From Candidatus Gastranaerophilales bacterium (GTDB lineage: Bacteria > Cyanobacteriota > Vampirovibrionia > Gastranaerophilales > Gastranaerophilaceae), in NCBI GenBank assembly GCA_944324305.1, contig CALUVV010000001.1, positions 1-64,000 on the forward strand: a DNA stretch of 64,000 nt, in the 5' to 3' direction. The notes beneath the pieces were generated by a model. It saw only the letters and a list, made by a program, of their open reading frames with translations. It ran no database searches and was not told the origin of the DNA. Below are positions 35,042 to 43,620 of the stretch, piece after piece. Position 1 is the first letter of the stretch, and each line of letters opens with the position of its first letter. The position numbers were made by a program, and so were the translations under genes.

Positions 35042-35381
35042 TTTTTTCCTTGATACGAGTTGCTTTACCGGAACGTTCTCTCAAGTAGTAAAGTTTAGAA
35101 CGTCTTACATCACCTTTTCTGAGAACGGTAATTTTATCAATTCTCGGAGAGTTCAGCAAGAATACACGTTCTACGCCAACGCCCTGGAATACTTTTCTAA
35201 CGGTAATAGTTTTGTTAATGCCTGAACCGTGTTTTTTAATAACAGTTCCTTCGAAAGCCTGAATTCTTTCTTTGTTTCCTTCAACAATTCTTACGAAAAC
35301 TTTAACAGTATCGCCAGGATTAGTTTCGGGAAGATTTTCTCTTAAATAAGATTTTTCCAATTCATCAATAATAGGGTTCAT
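35028..35381 (-). CDS. rplS: 50S ribosomal protein L19
   Basis: 117 residues, the standard length. It has [40 protein letters not shown] and [20 protein letters not shown], the L19 core, and a basic tail. Head of the rplS-rbgA-rnhB operon. Confidence 0.97.
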   Translation of the reverse strand: MNPIIDELEKSYLRENLPETNPGDTVKVFVRIVEGNKERIQAFEGTVIKKHGSGINKTITVRKVFQGVGVERVFLLNSPRIDKITVLRKGDVRRSKLYYLRERSGKATRIKEKIEKR

Positions 35382-35529
35382 TTCACAATTCCTTTATAAC
35401 TTTATATTTCGTACTTATCAAATTCCTTTAATCGATGCTCCACAAATACACCGACGCACGTAAAAGTATCGTAAAACAAAGGTATAAAAATTTCAAGCGG
35501 TTTTTAAAATTTTGTAATATAATTGAATT

Positions 35530-35673
35530 ATGGCAGGCGATTACAAAAAATTATTAAATAAGAACAAAAAGAAAAAATTTGCAGACCCTAAAAATATGGG
35601 TGTAAACATTGATAAAAACGAATATTACGAAATAATCCTTTCCAATTCCGCACATCCGGAAAAAATAAAATAG
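35530..35673 (+). CDS. Possible small basic protein (47 aa)
   Basis: ATG at 35530 to TAG at 35671-35673. It is Lys/Asn-rich (DYKKLLNKNKKKKFADPK) with a more ordinary tail (NEYYEIILSNSAHP). No ribosome site is seen. Its codon use looks natural and it fills the gap between rplS and the next gene. Low certainty. Confidence 0.35.
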   Translation: MAGDYKKLLNKNKKKKFADPKNMGVNIDKNEYYEIILSNSAHPEKIK

Positions 35674-35703
35674 CAAAAAAATTTTTTCCAGTTTTTTTAT
35701 AAA
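35673..35703 (+). promoter_or_regulatory. GCAA-A/T-tract promoter-like element before 35722
   Basis: GCAAAAAAATTTTTT at 35673 with TATAAA 25 nt downstream (35698-35703). Same spacing as the elements at 40922, 41624 and 46576. Confidence 0.45.
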
Positions 35704-35721
35704 CAGAAAGGATTTATAATA

Positions 35722-36153
35722 ATGGTTAAAATATCGCACCCTGCAGTAAAACAAAACTTAGAGAAAAAAATTATTAATATAGGGGAAGGAAAAGAAGCTC
35801 CGTTTAAAGATGTAAAAAGGACTAAAAATAAAGCTTTTAACAACTTTATGGATAAAGCTGACGCAATGTTTAATAATGATAAAGCTAAAAAAGATTTAGA
35901 AAAAGAAACATTTTTATTTCAAAGAGCTTTAGAAAAAAATCCTGAATTTATTGAGCTGTCAAAACAAATCGGTGAAATGAAGCCAAAGACTACAGCTCAA
36001 ATTGCAGAATACAGAGAAAAAACAAATAAACTTTTAGAATTCACAAAACAAATTGGTGCACACACACTGCATGATAATATGAAAATTACATTTGATTTAA
36101 TGCTTGATATGGCAGAAAAAGGTACACTTTTTAAAATTGATACAATTATATAA
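35722..36153 (+). CDS. Small helical uncharacterised protein
   Basis: 143 residues with AGAAAGGA before the start. Highly charged and predicted helical throughout (KAKKDLEKETFLFQRALEKN, QIAEYREKTNKLLEFTKQIG), with one Cys-free C-terminal amphipathic segment. No signal peptide or membrane span. Function unknown. It is followed by the tRNA-Leu promoter, so it ends its own unit. Confidence 0.6.
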   Translation: MVKISHPAVKQNLEKKIINIGEGKEAPFKDVKRTKNKAFNNFMDKADAMFNNDKAKKDLEKETFLFQRALEKNPEFIELSKQIGEMKPKTTAQIAEYREKTNKLLEFTKQIGAHTLHDNMKITFDLMLDMAEKGTLFKIDTII

Positions 36154-36163
36154 AAGAAATATC

Positions 36164-36192
36164 TTGACATTGAGCATTGTTCAGGGTAAATT
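36164..36192 (+). promoter_or_regulatory. Sigma70-type promoter for the tRNA-Leu region
   Basis: TTGACA at 36164-36169, 17-nt spacer, TAAATT at 36187-36192. The transcript would begin near 36199, some 137 nt before the tRNA, and include the tRNA-like fragments. Confidence 0.6.
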
Positions 36193-36220
36193 ATTTTACG
36201 TGCTGAAAAGCTAAAAAGTT

Positions 36221-36322
36221 GACAACTACATACGGGCATGTGGTACTCTGCCGAACAAAAGCTGACTAAATGTCAGGTTTTGTGAGAGGTGGTAGACACG
36301 CCTCAGTCCAACAGGACTGATT
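36221..36322 (+). repeat. Degenerate partial duplication of the tRNA-Leu 5' region
   Basis: GACAACTACATACGGGCATG at 36221 matches GACAATTACATATGGGCATG at 36323, which spans the start of tRNA-Leu. A second piece, GGTGGTAGACACGCC at 36288-36302, matches the tRNA D-arm region. So one earlier tandem copy of the tRNA (unit ~102 bp) has decayed, with unrelated hairpins (CTGAC/GTCAG, CAGTCC/GGACTG) between. Confidence 0.6.
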
Positions 36323-36335
36323 GACAATTACATAT

Positions 36336-36414
36336 GGGCATGTGGTGGAATGGTAGACACGCTAGTCTTAGGAACTAGTGCTAACGCGTGGGAGTTCGAG
36401 TCTCTTCATGCCCA
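36336..36414 (+). tRNA. tRNA-Leu (anticodon TAG)
   Basis: GGGCATG / CATGCCC acceptor, D-arm with GGTAGACAC, anticodon stem CTAGT/ACTAG around CTTAGGA (anticodon TAG), a rather short variable arm, and T-arm GGGAG-TTCGAGT-CTCTT. Followed by discriminator A; CCA not encoded. Confidence 0.88.
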
Positions 36415-36420
36415 AATTTT

Positions 36421-36449
36421 AAAGGCACTTCTAATAGTGCCTTTTTATA
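36421..36449 (+). terminator. Rho-independent terminator after tRNA-Leu
   Basis: AAAGGCACT-TCTAAT-AGTGCCTTT followed by TTATAT. Lies 7 nt after the tRNA. Confidence 0.8.
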
Positions 36450-36474
36450 TTTCTAAAGTTTAACAGATAAAACT

Positions 36475-37353
36475 ATGATATATCCGATTTCCAATATTAA
36501 TTACAATAATAATAAAAATATAAATTTTAAGGGATTTAACAGTACAATTAATAAAATTTCTCCTTTTAACTTTTATATGGAGAAAGTTTTTGACAGGTAT
36601 ACTTACATCTCAAAAAATCGCTGGTTTCCGATTGATAAAACAATTAAACCGCATTTAAAAGTCTTACAGCTTGCCAAAGGGAAAAGCAATGCTGAGGCCT
36701 GGGAGATAAACCCGCAAAACTCAAAAAAATATATTATTTTTTACCATGGTTTAGGACAAAATATTTCATCTAATCAGGAAATGTATAAAAAAATTATTGA
36801 TAAAGGCTACGCTGTTTTAGCTCCTGAGTATGGTTCGTTTGGTAAAAGCAAAGGAAAAATGTCAGAAAAAACAATACAAGAAAATACACAGGCAGCCGTA
36901 GAATATCTTAATAACAAAGGAATTTCCAATGAAAACATAGGAGTTATAGGTTTCAGCATGGGGAGTTTTCCGGCTATAGAAACGGCTTATAAAAACAAAA
37001 AAATGAAATTTTTAGTACTGATTTCTCCGTTTAACTCTATGAGCAACGAAGTTCAATTGTTAACACAGGGGGCTGCAATAAGGCTGCCGAAATTAATAAA
37101 GTTAGGAATAAAAAATTTTCCATTTCTATTAAAGCATCTTGATAATATTTTTAAGACGCATAAAAAAATGAAAAAAATTGATGCTCCCGTATATTTAATA
37201 CATTCCAAAAATGACAGGATAGTTTCGAAAAAATCCTCGGCGGAATTGGCTCAAACAGCGGCAAATTTAAAAGAATTTATAATTTTGGACAAAGGCGGCC
37301 ATAATATTGAAATCAATAAACTGAACGCCTTTGAAAAATTATCTGATATTTAA
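36475..37353 (+). CDS. Alpha/beta hydrolase with lineage-type N-terminus (NINFKG)
   Basis: 292 residues. The N-terminus IYPISNINYNNNKNINFKGF carries the N-x-F-K-G motif rather than a signal peptide. The core is a serine hydrolase: YHGLGQNISSN (oxyanion), nucleophile elbow GFSMGSFPA near residue 160, an acid in LIHSKNDRIV and the His in DKGGHNIEIN. It is similar in outline to membrane-linked BAAT/ABHD13-type hydrolases. No ribosome site before the ATG. Its end overlaps the UDP-glucose dehydrogenase gene by 15 nt in convergent orientation. Confidence 0.8.
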   Translation: MIYPISNINYNNNKNINFKGFNSTINKISPFNFYMEKVFDRYTYISKNRWFPIDKTIKPHLKVLQLAKGKSNAEAWEINPQNSKKYIIFYHGLGQNISSNQEMYKKIIDKGYAVLAPEYGSFGKSKGKMSEKTIQENTQAAVEYLNNKGISNENIGVIGFSMGSFPAIETAYKNKKMKFLVLISPFNSMSNEVQLLTQGAAIRLPKLIKLGIKNFPFLLKHLDNIFKTHKKMKKIDAPVYLIHSKNDRIVSKKSSAELAQTAANLKEFIILDKGGHNIEINKLNAFEKLSDI

Positions 37354-38664
37354 AGTTTTCGCCGTCCTTTTTCCGACACAGGTATATTCAAAACCTCTTT
37401 GAACAAGTCTTTCCGCATCATACTGATTTCGTCCGTCAAAAATAACCGGAGATTTCATCAGCTCTTTAACTTTATCAAAATCAGGACGTCTGAACTCGTT
37501 CCATTCAGTCAAAAGAAGCAGACAATCCGCATCTTCCAATGCATCATAAGAATTTTTCGCATAAACAATTCTATCGCCCCAAATATTTTTTGCCTGTTCA
37601 AAGCCCTTAGGGTCAAATGCCTTAACCTTTGCTCCGAGTTCAAGCAGGGCATTAATTATTGTAATTGAAGGCGACATTCTCATGTCATTTGTTTTGGGCT
37701 TAAAGGTTAATCCCCATACAGCAAATGTTTTCCCGCTTAAATCAGCACCGAACCTGCGCAGAATTTTATTTATAAAAATAACTCTTTGTTCTTTATTAAC
37801 TTCATCGGCAGCTTCTATTAAACGATGAGAACAATTGTTATCTTTTGCTGTTTTTAAAAGAGCTTTAACATCTTTCGGAAAGCAGCTTCCGCCATAACCA
37901 AGCCCCGGAAATAAAAATTGGGAACCGATACGTTTATCCGAACACATGCCGATGCGTACCATTTCGGCGTCAGCTCCTACCGCTTCGCAAATATTTGCAA
38001 TTTCGTTTGCGTAAGAAATTTTTACCGCAAGAAAAGAATTTGCGGCATATTTAGTCATTTCGGCTGATTTAACATCCATTATTACAAACCTGCTTGCTGT
38101 TCTGAAAAACGGAGCATAAACTTCCTGCATTATAGCCGTTGCCTTCGGAGAATTTGAACCGATTACAACTCTGTCAGGCTTTAAGAAATCATCAACAGCA
38201 GCTCCCTGTTTTAAAAACTCGGGATTTGATACAACATCAAATTCACCCGAATAATGTCTTTTTATAATTTCGGTCACTCTGTCAGCCGTCCCTACAGGCA
38301 CTGTAGACTTGTCAACTATAACTTTATAACTGTCAATTGCTTTACCTATACTTTCGGCGACCTGTTCAACATAATGAAGATCAGCAGAACCGTCCTCGCT
38401 TTGAGGAGTACCGACCGCAATAAAGCAGACAAGAGATTTTTTAACGGCATCTGCCAAATCTGACGAAAATTTAAGACGTTTTTCCATAACGTTAGCTTTT
38501 ATCAATTCTTCAAGCCCCGGTTCATAAATCGGAACAATACCGTTTTCAAGCTTTTTTAACTTTTCCAGATCATTATCAACACAGATTACTTCATTTCCCA
38601 TATCCGCAAGACATGTTCCTGCTACTAATCCTACATAACCTGTTCCTATAACGCAAATCTTCAT
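37339..38664 (-). CDS. UDP-glucose 6-dehydrogenase
   Basis: 441 residues. The NAD site is IGTGYVGLVAGTCLADMG at the N-terminus. The catalytic Cys lies in GYGGSCFPKDVKAL (~residue 260), and WGLTFKPKTNDMRMSPS and FDGRNQYD are also present, all hallmarks of the family. It oxidises UDP-glucose twice to UDP-glucuronate in the cytoplasm, a precursor for surface polysaccharide or LPS. Single gene here; UDP-ManNAc dehydrogenases are relatives but the pattern fits UDP-glucose best. Confidence 0.93.
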   Translation of the reverse strand: MKICVIGTGYVGLVAGTCLADMGNEVICVDNDLEKLKKLENGIVPIYEPGLEELIKANVMEKRLKFSSDLADAVKKSLVCFIAVGTPQSEDGSADLHYVEQVAESIGKAIDSYKVIVDKSTVPVGTADRVTEIIKRHYSGEFDVVSNPEFLKQGAAVDDFLKPDRVVIGSNSPKATAIMQEVYAPFFRTASRFVIMDVKSAEMTKYAANSFLAVKISYANEIANICEAVGADAEMVRIGMCSDKRIGSQFLFPGLGYGGSCFPKDVKALLKTAKDNNCSHRLIEAADEVNKEQRVIFINKILRRFGADLSGKTFAVWGLTFKPKTNDMRMSPSITIINALLELGAKVKAFDPKGFEQAKNIWGDRIVYAKNSYDALEDADCLLLLTEWNEFRRPDFDKVKELMKSPVIFDGRNQYDAERLVQRGFEYTCVGKRTAKTLNIR

Positions 38665-38702
38665 CTCTACTCCTTTAATTCCTTATTTATTAACAGAATA
38701 AC

Positions 38703-38732
38703 ACAAAAAATTTTTTTATGAGATAATATAAA
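38703..38732 (+). promoter_or_regulatory. ACAA-A/T-tract promoter-like element before the ABC transporter
   Basis: ACAAAAAATTTTTTT at 38703 with TATAAA at 38727-38732 (24 nt downstream). A close variant of the GCAA-type element. Confidence 0.35.
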
Positions 38733-38757
38733 ATATAATTTTAAGAGAGGGATATGC

Positions 38758-40590
38758 ATGGATTATAAATTACAAAATACAATATCTAAGGATGCGTTTA
38801 ATTACAAATATTTATTAGGAAAAATTTTTCCGTACATTAAACCGGTTTTGGGACGTTCCGTAATAAACCTGATTATAGCTGTACCTTTAGGTTTGTTGGA
38901 CGGTGTTGTTGCTTTGTCTTTAAAACCGTATCTGGATTTTGTTGTTAACGGGAATCCTGAACATACATGGTCATTTCTGGGAATTTCAGTCCATTCGCAA
39001 GCTTTTCTTGCCGCAATAATCCCTTTCGGTATTGTTGCTTTTGCATTATTTCAAGGTGTTTTAAAATATTTAAGCAATTATCTTACTGATTGGACAGGGC
39101 AAAAAATTTCCATGTCATTAAAAAAAGATTTGTTTAAGAAATTAACATCCATGGATCCGCAATTTTTTGATGTAAACTCGTCCGGTATAGTTTTAACAAG
39201 GTTCTTATCCGACCCTGATACGGCTTCCAGAAATATTATTGATATGCTGAAATCTTTTATTGCGACATTCTTCGGGCTTGTCGGGCTTGTCGGCGTTTTA
39301 TTGTACAATTCGTGGAAGCTTGCAATAATCGGCGTTACAATAATGGCGATTGCAATAACACCTGTTACTCTTATCCGTAAAAGAATTAAAAAAGTTTCAA
39401 ATGCAACCATGGTTGTCGGCGGCAATATGGCAACAAACTTTAATGAAACATTTGCCGGAAATAAAATAATGACAGCTTATAACCTTCAAAAAGACCAGAA
39501 CGAAAAATTCGATAACCAGATATTGGAACAATTTCATCTTGCAATGTCTTTAACCAAACGTGTCGGATGGATGTCGCCGATTATGTATTTTGTATGTTCA
39601 ATAGGGATTGCACTTGTAATGGCTTACGGAAATCATTTAATACTTTCCGGCCAGATGACTGCGGGAAGTTTTGCGTCATTTGTAACTTCGCTGCTATTAC
39701 TTTACAAACCGACAAAAACACTCGGAAATACTCTGACAAATCTTCAAAATGTATTTGTTGCAATGAGCCGTGTATTTGAATTATTTGATTTACAGCCGCA
39801 GATTACATCTCCTGCGCAGCCTGCAGAATTAAAAGGATTAAATAATGCAATAGATTTCAAAAATGTTTGTTTTGAGTATGAAGAAGGCGTACCAGTGCTA
39901 AAAAACTTTTCCCTTCATATCAATAAAGGTGAAACAATCGCGCTTGTAGGGAATTCAGGCGGCGGAAAAAGTACTGTTGTAAGTCTGTTACCGAGATTTT
40001 ATGACGTTAAAACAGGTTCTATAGAATTTGACGGTACGGATATCAGAAAATTTGATTTAGAAACTTTAAGAAATAATATTTCTTTTGTGTTCCAGGATAA
40101 CTTCTTATTTACAGGAACAATTAAAGAAAATATATTAATGGGAAATGAACACGCAACGGAAGAACAAATTGAAAAAGTTGTTGCAATGGCTCATTTGGAC
40201 GAATTTGCACACACGCTTGAAAACGGATTGGATACATTCGTCGGAGAACGCGGAACAACTTTATCCGGCGGACAAAGACAGCGTGTTGCAATTGCAAGAG
40301 CAATGTTGAAAGATGCTCCCATAGTAATTCTGGATGAAGCAACATCCGCTCTTGACAATAAATCCGAGGCAATTGTACAAAAAGCTCTTGATAATTTAAT
40401 TCAAAACAAAACGGTTTTTGTAATCGCTCACCGATTGTCTACAATTAAAAATGCTGACAGAATTGCGGTAATAAATGAAGGCGAACTGGCTGAATTAGGA
40501 ACACATGACGAATTAATGCATATTGAAAACGGAAAATATAAATATTTATATGAAATGCAGTTTAAATCACAGGAAGAAGCTGAGGTTTAA
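38758..40590 (+). CDS. MsbA-type lipid A / multidrug ABC exporter (fused TMD-NBD)
   Basis: 610 residues. A six-helix membrane domain (residues ~30-330) is followed by an ATPase: Walker A GNSGGGKST (~400), Q-loop FVFQDNFLF, signature LSGGQRQRVAIARAM, Walker B VILDEATSALD and the H-loop IAHRLS. As a homodimer it would flip lipid A-core or another lipid across the inner membrane. A lipid role is favoured because lpxK and mlaD homologues are in the same region. The next gene starts immediately after its stop. Confidence 0.9.
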   Translation: MDYKLQNTISKDAFNYKYLLGKIFPYIKPVLGRSVINLIIAVPLGLLDGVVALSLKPYLDFVVNGNPEHTWSFLGISVHSQAFLAAIIPFGIVAFALFQGVLKYLSNYLTDWTGQKISMSLKKDLFKKLTSMDPQFFDVNSSGIVLTRFLSDPDTASRNIIDMLKSFIATFFGLVGLVGVLLYNSWKLAIIGVTIMAIAITPVTLIRKRIKKVSNATMVVGGNMATNFNETFAGNKIMTAYNLQKDQNEKFDNQILEQFHLAMSLTKRVGWMSPIMYFVCSIGIALVMAYGNHLILSGQMTAGSFASFVTSLLLLYKPTKTLGNTLTNLQNVFVAMSRVFELFDLQPQITSPAQPAELKGLNNAIDFKNVCFEYEEGVPVLKNFSLHINKGETIALVGNSGGGKSTVVSLLPRFYDVKTGSIEFDGTDIRKFDLETLRNNISFVFQDNFLFTGTIKENILMGNEHATEEQIEKVVAMAHLDEFAHTLENGLDTFVGERGTTLSGGQRQRVAIARAMLKDAPIVILDEATSALDNKSEAIVQKALDNLIQNKTVFVIAHRLSTIKNADRIAVINEGELAELGTHDELMHIENGKYKYLYEMQFKSQEEAEV

Positions 40591-40914
40591 ATGAATAAAA
40601 TAATAAAAAAATGGATTGAGCCTTATGTTTTACTGGAAACATTAAAAAAAGACTGCGAGCTGGTAAAAGACTTTACATTCGACGGTTTTTCAAAAAATGA
40701 AATAAAAAAAGAGTTTTTAAAACAGCTAAAAAAGGAGAATACGTTCGGGCTTTACATGAAAAACGTAAATAAATTCTATCTTTTTAAAGGCTGTGTTGAC
40801 ATTGACAAGCTGTTTGAACTTACATCAAACGATTACGAAATAACTGATAAAATTGAAAAACCTTTTGAAATGATAGATATGGGAAAAGCAGAAGCCGGTT
40901 TAATAAAACTTTAA
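40591..40914 (+). CDS. Small protein coupled to the ABC exporter
   Basis: 107 residues, starting at the base after the exporter stop, with a ribosome site inside the end of that gene (GAAGAAGCTGAGG). Charged, no membrane span; IKKWIEPYVLLETLKKDCEL and GLYMKNVNKFYLFKGCVDID are the clearest stretches. No domain recognised. Coupling suggests a cytosolic partner of the exporter. Confidence 0.65.
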   Translation: MNKIIKKWIEPYVLLETLKKDCELVKDFTFDGFSKNEIKKEFLKQLKKENTFGLYMKNVNKFYLFKGCVDIDKLFELTSNDYEITDKIEKPFEMIDMGKAEAGLIKL

Positions 40915-40921
40915 AAAAAGA

Positions 40922-40958
40922 GCAATTTTTTTAGAACAAATTACTTTATATTTATAAC
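40922..40958 (+). promoter_or_regulatory. GCAA-A/T-tract promoter-like element before CHAP-like gene 1
   Basis: GCAATTTTTTT at 40922 and TATATT 25 nt downstream (40947). The sequence TTACTTTATAT is shared with the element before the paralogous gene at 41684. Confidence 0.5.
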
Positions 40959-40982
40959 AGGGGAAATATAAAGGGAAATAAT

Positions 40983-41606
40983 TTGTTCAGTTACGGATAC
41001 TTTTACAGTGCGTATAATTTTAACTTTCCGTTCATGAATTTTTTCATGCCGAACTTTTTTATGCCTGCAATCCCTTTTCAAAGTTTTCAAACAAAAAGGA
41101 CTGATTCTATATGGAACCAAGCAAACTATGCATGTCCAAAATTATCAGATTCGCTCGTAATTAGAGGTAAAAGTGTAGATTTATTAACAAAAGAAGAGAC
41201 TGCATCCCCTATTAAAATCAACGGGATTGAATACAATAAGAAAAACGGAGAGCGGCTTGCACAAAGAGTACTGGAAGGGTTACCGGCAGAAAGAACCTCC
41301 CCTCTTTGCGCAAAATATGTAAAAGAAGCAATCAGAGATACAGGGCTTGGAGCATATATTAACGGGAATGGAGAATACTGTAAATATATTCTCCGTGCAA
41401 ATCCAAATTTTGAAGAAACTAAAATAGCAGGAGAAAATTTGTCTAAACTTCCTGCAGGCTGCATAATTGTATATGACAGATATGACGGAGGATACGGAAA
41501 AGACGGTCATGTTGAAATTACACTAGGAGACGGCAGAGCCTGCAGCGATGTTATTACCGAAAAAATAGAACCGTCTGACAATACATATGTTTTTATTCCT
41601 GTTTAA
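40983..41606 (+). CDS. CHAP/NlpC-P60-like putative peptidoglycan amidase, copy 1
   Basis: 207 residues from a TTG at 40983 with AAAGGG before it. The N-terminal ~35 residues are strikingly rich in Phe, Tyr, Met and Asn (FNFPFMNFFMPNFFMPAIPF). The catalytic domain shows LCAKYVKEAIRDTGLG (Cys near residue 108) and GHVEITLGDGRACSD (His near 175), the Cys-His pair of CHAP-type cell-wall hydrolases. It is paralogous to the next gene. An exported cell-wall-cleaving role is likely; the export signal is not classical. Confidence 0.75.
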   Translation: MFSYGYFYSAYNFNFPFMNFFMPNFFMPAIPFQSFQTKRTDSIWNQANYACPKLSDSLVIRGKSVDLLTKEETASPIKINGIEYNKKNGERLAQRVLEGLPAERTSPLCAKYVKEAIRDTGLGAYINGNGEYCKYILRANPNFEETKIAGENLSKLPAGCIIVYDRYDGGYGKDGHVEITLGDGRACSDVITEKIEPSDNTYVFIPV

Positions 41607-41623
41607 TTTTCTTTACAATTAAA

Positions 41624-41660
41624 GCAATTTTTTAATTAAAAATTACTTTATATATGTATA
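41624..41660 (+). promoter_or_regulatory. GCAA-A/T-tract promoter-like element before CHAP-like gene 2
   Basis: GCAATTTTTT at 41624 and TATATA 25 nt downstream (41649). The upstream regions of the two CHAP-like genes are alike, so they are separately but similarly expressed. Confidence 0.5.
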
Positions 41661-41683
41661 GAGGAAAATTAAGGGGATATATT

Positions 41684-42334
41684 GTGAGTTTAGTTAATTT
41701 TAACACTTCATACATGTCATCAGGATTGTTTAATCAGTCGTTATATACCACATCTTTTAATTTTACTCCGAATTCTCAAACATCATTAGCAAGTTATAAT
41801 TTTACAAATTTCACAAATAAATTGTTAAACTCTATGAATAACATAAATTTAAATTTTCGTACAGAGACAAAAAACGGGGTAAACAAAACATTAAGTACAA
41901 GTTCAGCAAACTCCAACAAATCTGAAACTCTTGAAAAAGCAGCTTACAACGCCAAAGCCGGAAAACGTTTAGCGGATATCACCGCAAAAAATACAGTAGG
42001 TTTCACAAAACAGTGTGCAACTTATGTAAAAAGAGCAATAGATAATGCTGGTCTGGGGAAATATGAATATGGCGATGCATATGAGTGCGCAAACATACTG
42101 AAAAGAAACCCTAATTTTAAAGAAATTTCGACGGCAGGACTTGATTTATCAACTTTGCCCGCGGGATGCGTTCTTGTTTATGACAAAGGAGTTTCAGGCT
42201 ACAGCAGTAAATACGGTCATGTAGAAATTACATTAGGCAACGGACAAGCCGCAAGCGACGGTGTTACAAACAACATAAGACAAGGTGCAAGGGTATTTGC
42301 TCCTGTATCAGATAACAGAAGTTATATTGCCTAA
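41684..42334 (+). CDS. CHAP/NlpC-P60-like putative peptidoglycan amidase, copy 2
   Basis: 216 residues from the GTG at 41684, which follows AAGGGG; an ATG 30 nt earlier lies within the promoter-like element. An Asn/Phe/Ser-rich N-terminus (VNFNTSYMSSGLFNQSLY) of ~70 residues leads to QCATYVKRAIDNAGLG (catalytic Cys) and GHVEITLGNGQAASDG (His). The catalytic half is clearly related to copy 1, while the N-termini share only composition. Its end overlaps coaE by 27 nt on the other strand. Confidence 0.75.
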   Translation: MSLVNFNTSYMSSGLFNQSLYTTSFNFTPNSQTSLASYNFTNFTNKLLNSMNNINLNFRTETKNGVNKTLSTSSANSNKSETLEKAAYNAKAGKRLADITAKNTVGFTKQCATYVKRAIDNAGLGKYEYGDAYECANILKRNPNFKEISTAGLDLSTLPAGCVLVYDKGVSGYSSKYGHVEITLGNGQAASDGVTNNIRQGARVFAPVSDNRSYIA

Positions 42335-42892
42335 AACCATATTTACTGAAGCTTCTAAACTATGCAAATCTTTATTGTTATTTATAACATAATCACTTAA
42401 TTTAACTTTTTCTGCTTGAGGCATCTGAGAATTTATACGCGCTTTTGCATGCTCAACAGTATAATTATTACGTTTTAAAAGTCTTTTAAGGCGAATATCA
42501 TCATCAGTGTATACAAATATTATTTTGTCAAACATAGACTGCATATTGGCTTCAAAAAGCAAAGGAATACCGACAAATAACAAATCGTCCGACTTGTTTG
42601 CCTGAAAAAATTTTTCAATTTCTTCTGCGATTTGAGGATGCATTATTGATGCAATTTTTAAGCGCGCGTCCTCATTAGAAAAAATCAACTGAGCCACTTT
42701 ATAACGGGAAAATTCTCCGTTTTCGAAAACATCATAATCCTTAAATGCACTGTAAAGCTTTGTATTTTTAACAGTTAAAAATTTTTTTGCGACTTCATCG
42801 GTATCAAGAACTTTGTATCCCTGTTCTTCCAATATGTTTTGTACTGTAGTTTTTCCAGATGCAATATTTCCGCATATAGCTATTCTTTTCAC
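42308..42892 (-). CDS. coaE: Dephospho-CoA kinase
   Basis: 194 residues. P-loop GNIASGKTT at residues 8-16, DTDEVAKKF, HPQIAEEI and the lid region LKRLLKRNNYTVEHAKARIN, then MPQAEK and a terminal DYVINN, all CoaE features. It phosphorylates dephospho-CoA in the last step of CoA synthesis. Overlaps the pseudouridine synthase gene upstream by 4 nt (ATGA-type), so they are coupled. Confidence 0.94.
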   Translation of the reverse strand: MKRIAICGNIASGKTTVQNILEEQGYKVLDTDEVAKKFLTVKNTKLYSAFKDYDVFENGEFSRYKVAQLIFSNEDARLKIASIMHPQIAEEIEKFFQANKSDDLLFVGIPLLFEANMQSMFDKIIFVYTDDDIRLKRLLKRNNYTVEHAKARINSQMPQAEKVKLSDYVINNNKDLHSLEASVNMVLGNITSVI

Positions 42893-43620
42893 TTTTTTGA
42901 AATCCTGTTTAAAAAGTTTCTTAATTCTCTGATTTGTATAGGCTTAATAGGTTTATATTCTCCGCGTTTAAGTCCGTCAAGCGTCAAAGTGGCATGTTGT
43001 ATACGCTTAAGAGTTTTGACCTCATAGCCTATGTGCTTAAACATTTTTCTTATTTGCCTGTTCATTCCTTGATATAAAGTAATCTGCATTTCAGTATGAC
43101 TGCTGTCCATTGCCAGAACCTGAATATCCGCATAAGCTATTTTCCCCGGTTCAAGTTCAATACCGTTTGCCAGCTGCTCAAGTTCATGTCTGTGAATAGA
43201 AGAATTAATAGTTACAAGATAGACTTTCGGAACCTTTACTGAAGGATGAGTTAATTCATTAATCAAATCACCATCGTTTGTAAGGATTAAAAGCCCTGTA
43301 GAATCTTTATCCAATCTTCCGACAGGTTTCAGGCTGAACATATTTTCTGGAAGAAGGTCATATATTGTTTTTCTGCCTTGTTCGTCTTCTCTTGTCGTAA
43401 TATATCCTGCAGGTTTATAAAACCTGTAATATTGATGTTTAGCAGGTGAAATAAGTTTTTTATTGACAAAAACCTTATCTTTAGGCTGAACAAGAAAACC
43501 TAATTCCGTCACAAGTTTACCGTTAACGCTGACTGAGCCCTGTTCAATAAGTTCATCGGCCTTTCTGCGCGAGCATAAACCTGATGAGGCTATGTATTTA
43601 TTTAAACGCACGCCGGACAT
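42889..43620 (-). CDS. rRNA pseudouridine synthase (RsuA/RluB family)
   Basis: 243 residues: an S4 RNA-binding domain ([20 protein letters not shown]) followed by the catalytic domain with GRLDKDSTGLLILTNDGDL, containing the catalytic Asp, and QGMNRQIRKMFKHIGYEV. It converts specific uridines to pseudouridine in rRNA; RluB, RluE or RsuA cannot be told apart here. Overlaps the thioesterase gene by 19 nt. Confidence 0.93.
   Translation of the reverse strand: MSGVRLNKYIASSGLCSRRKADELIEQGSVSVNGKLVTELGFLVQPKDKVFVNKKLISPAKHQYYRFYKPAGYITTREDEQGRKTIYDLLPENMFSLKPVGRLDKDSTGLLILTNDGDLINELTHPSVKVPKVYLVTINSSIHRHELEQLANGIELEPGKIAYADIQVLAMDSSHTEMQITLYQGMNRQIRKMFKHIGYEVKTLKRIQHATLTLDGLKRGEYKPIKPIQIRELRNFLNRISKK

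Noticed and set aside
36221-36414. Phage attachment-site duplication at tRNA-Leu
   Set aside because: Integration normally duplicates the 3' end of a tRNA; here the 5' end and D-arm are repeated, and no integrase is nearby.
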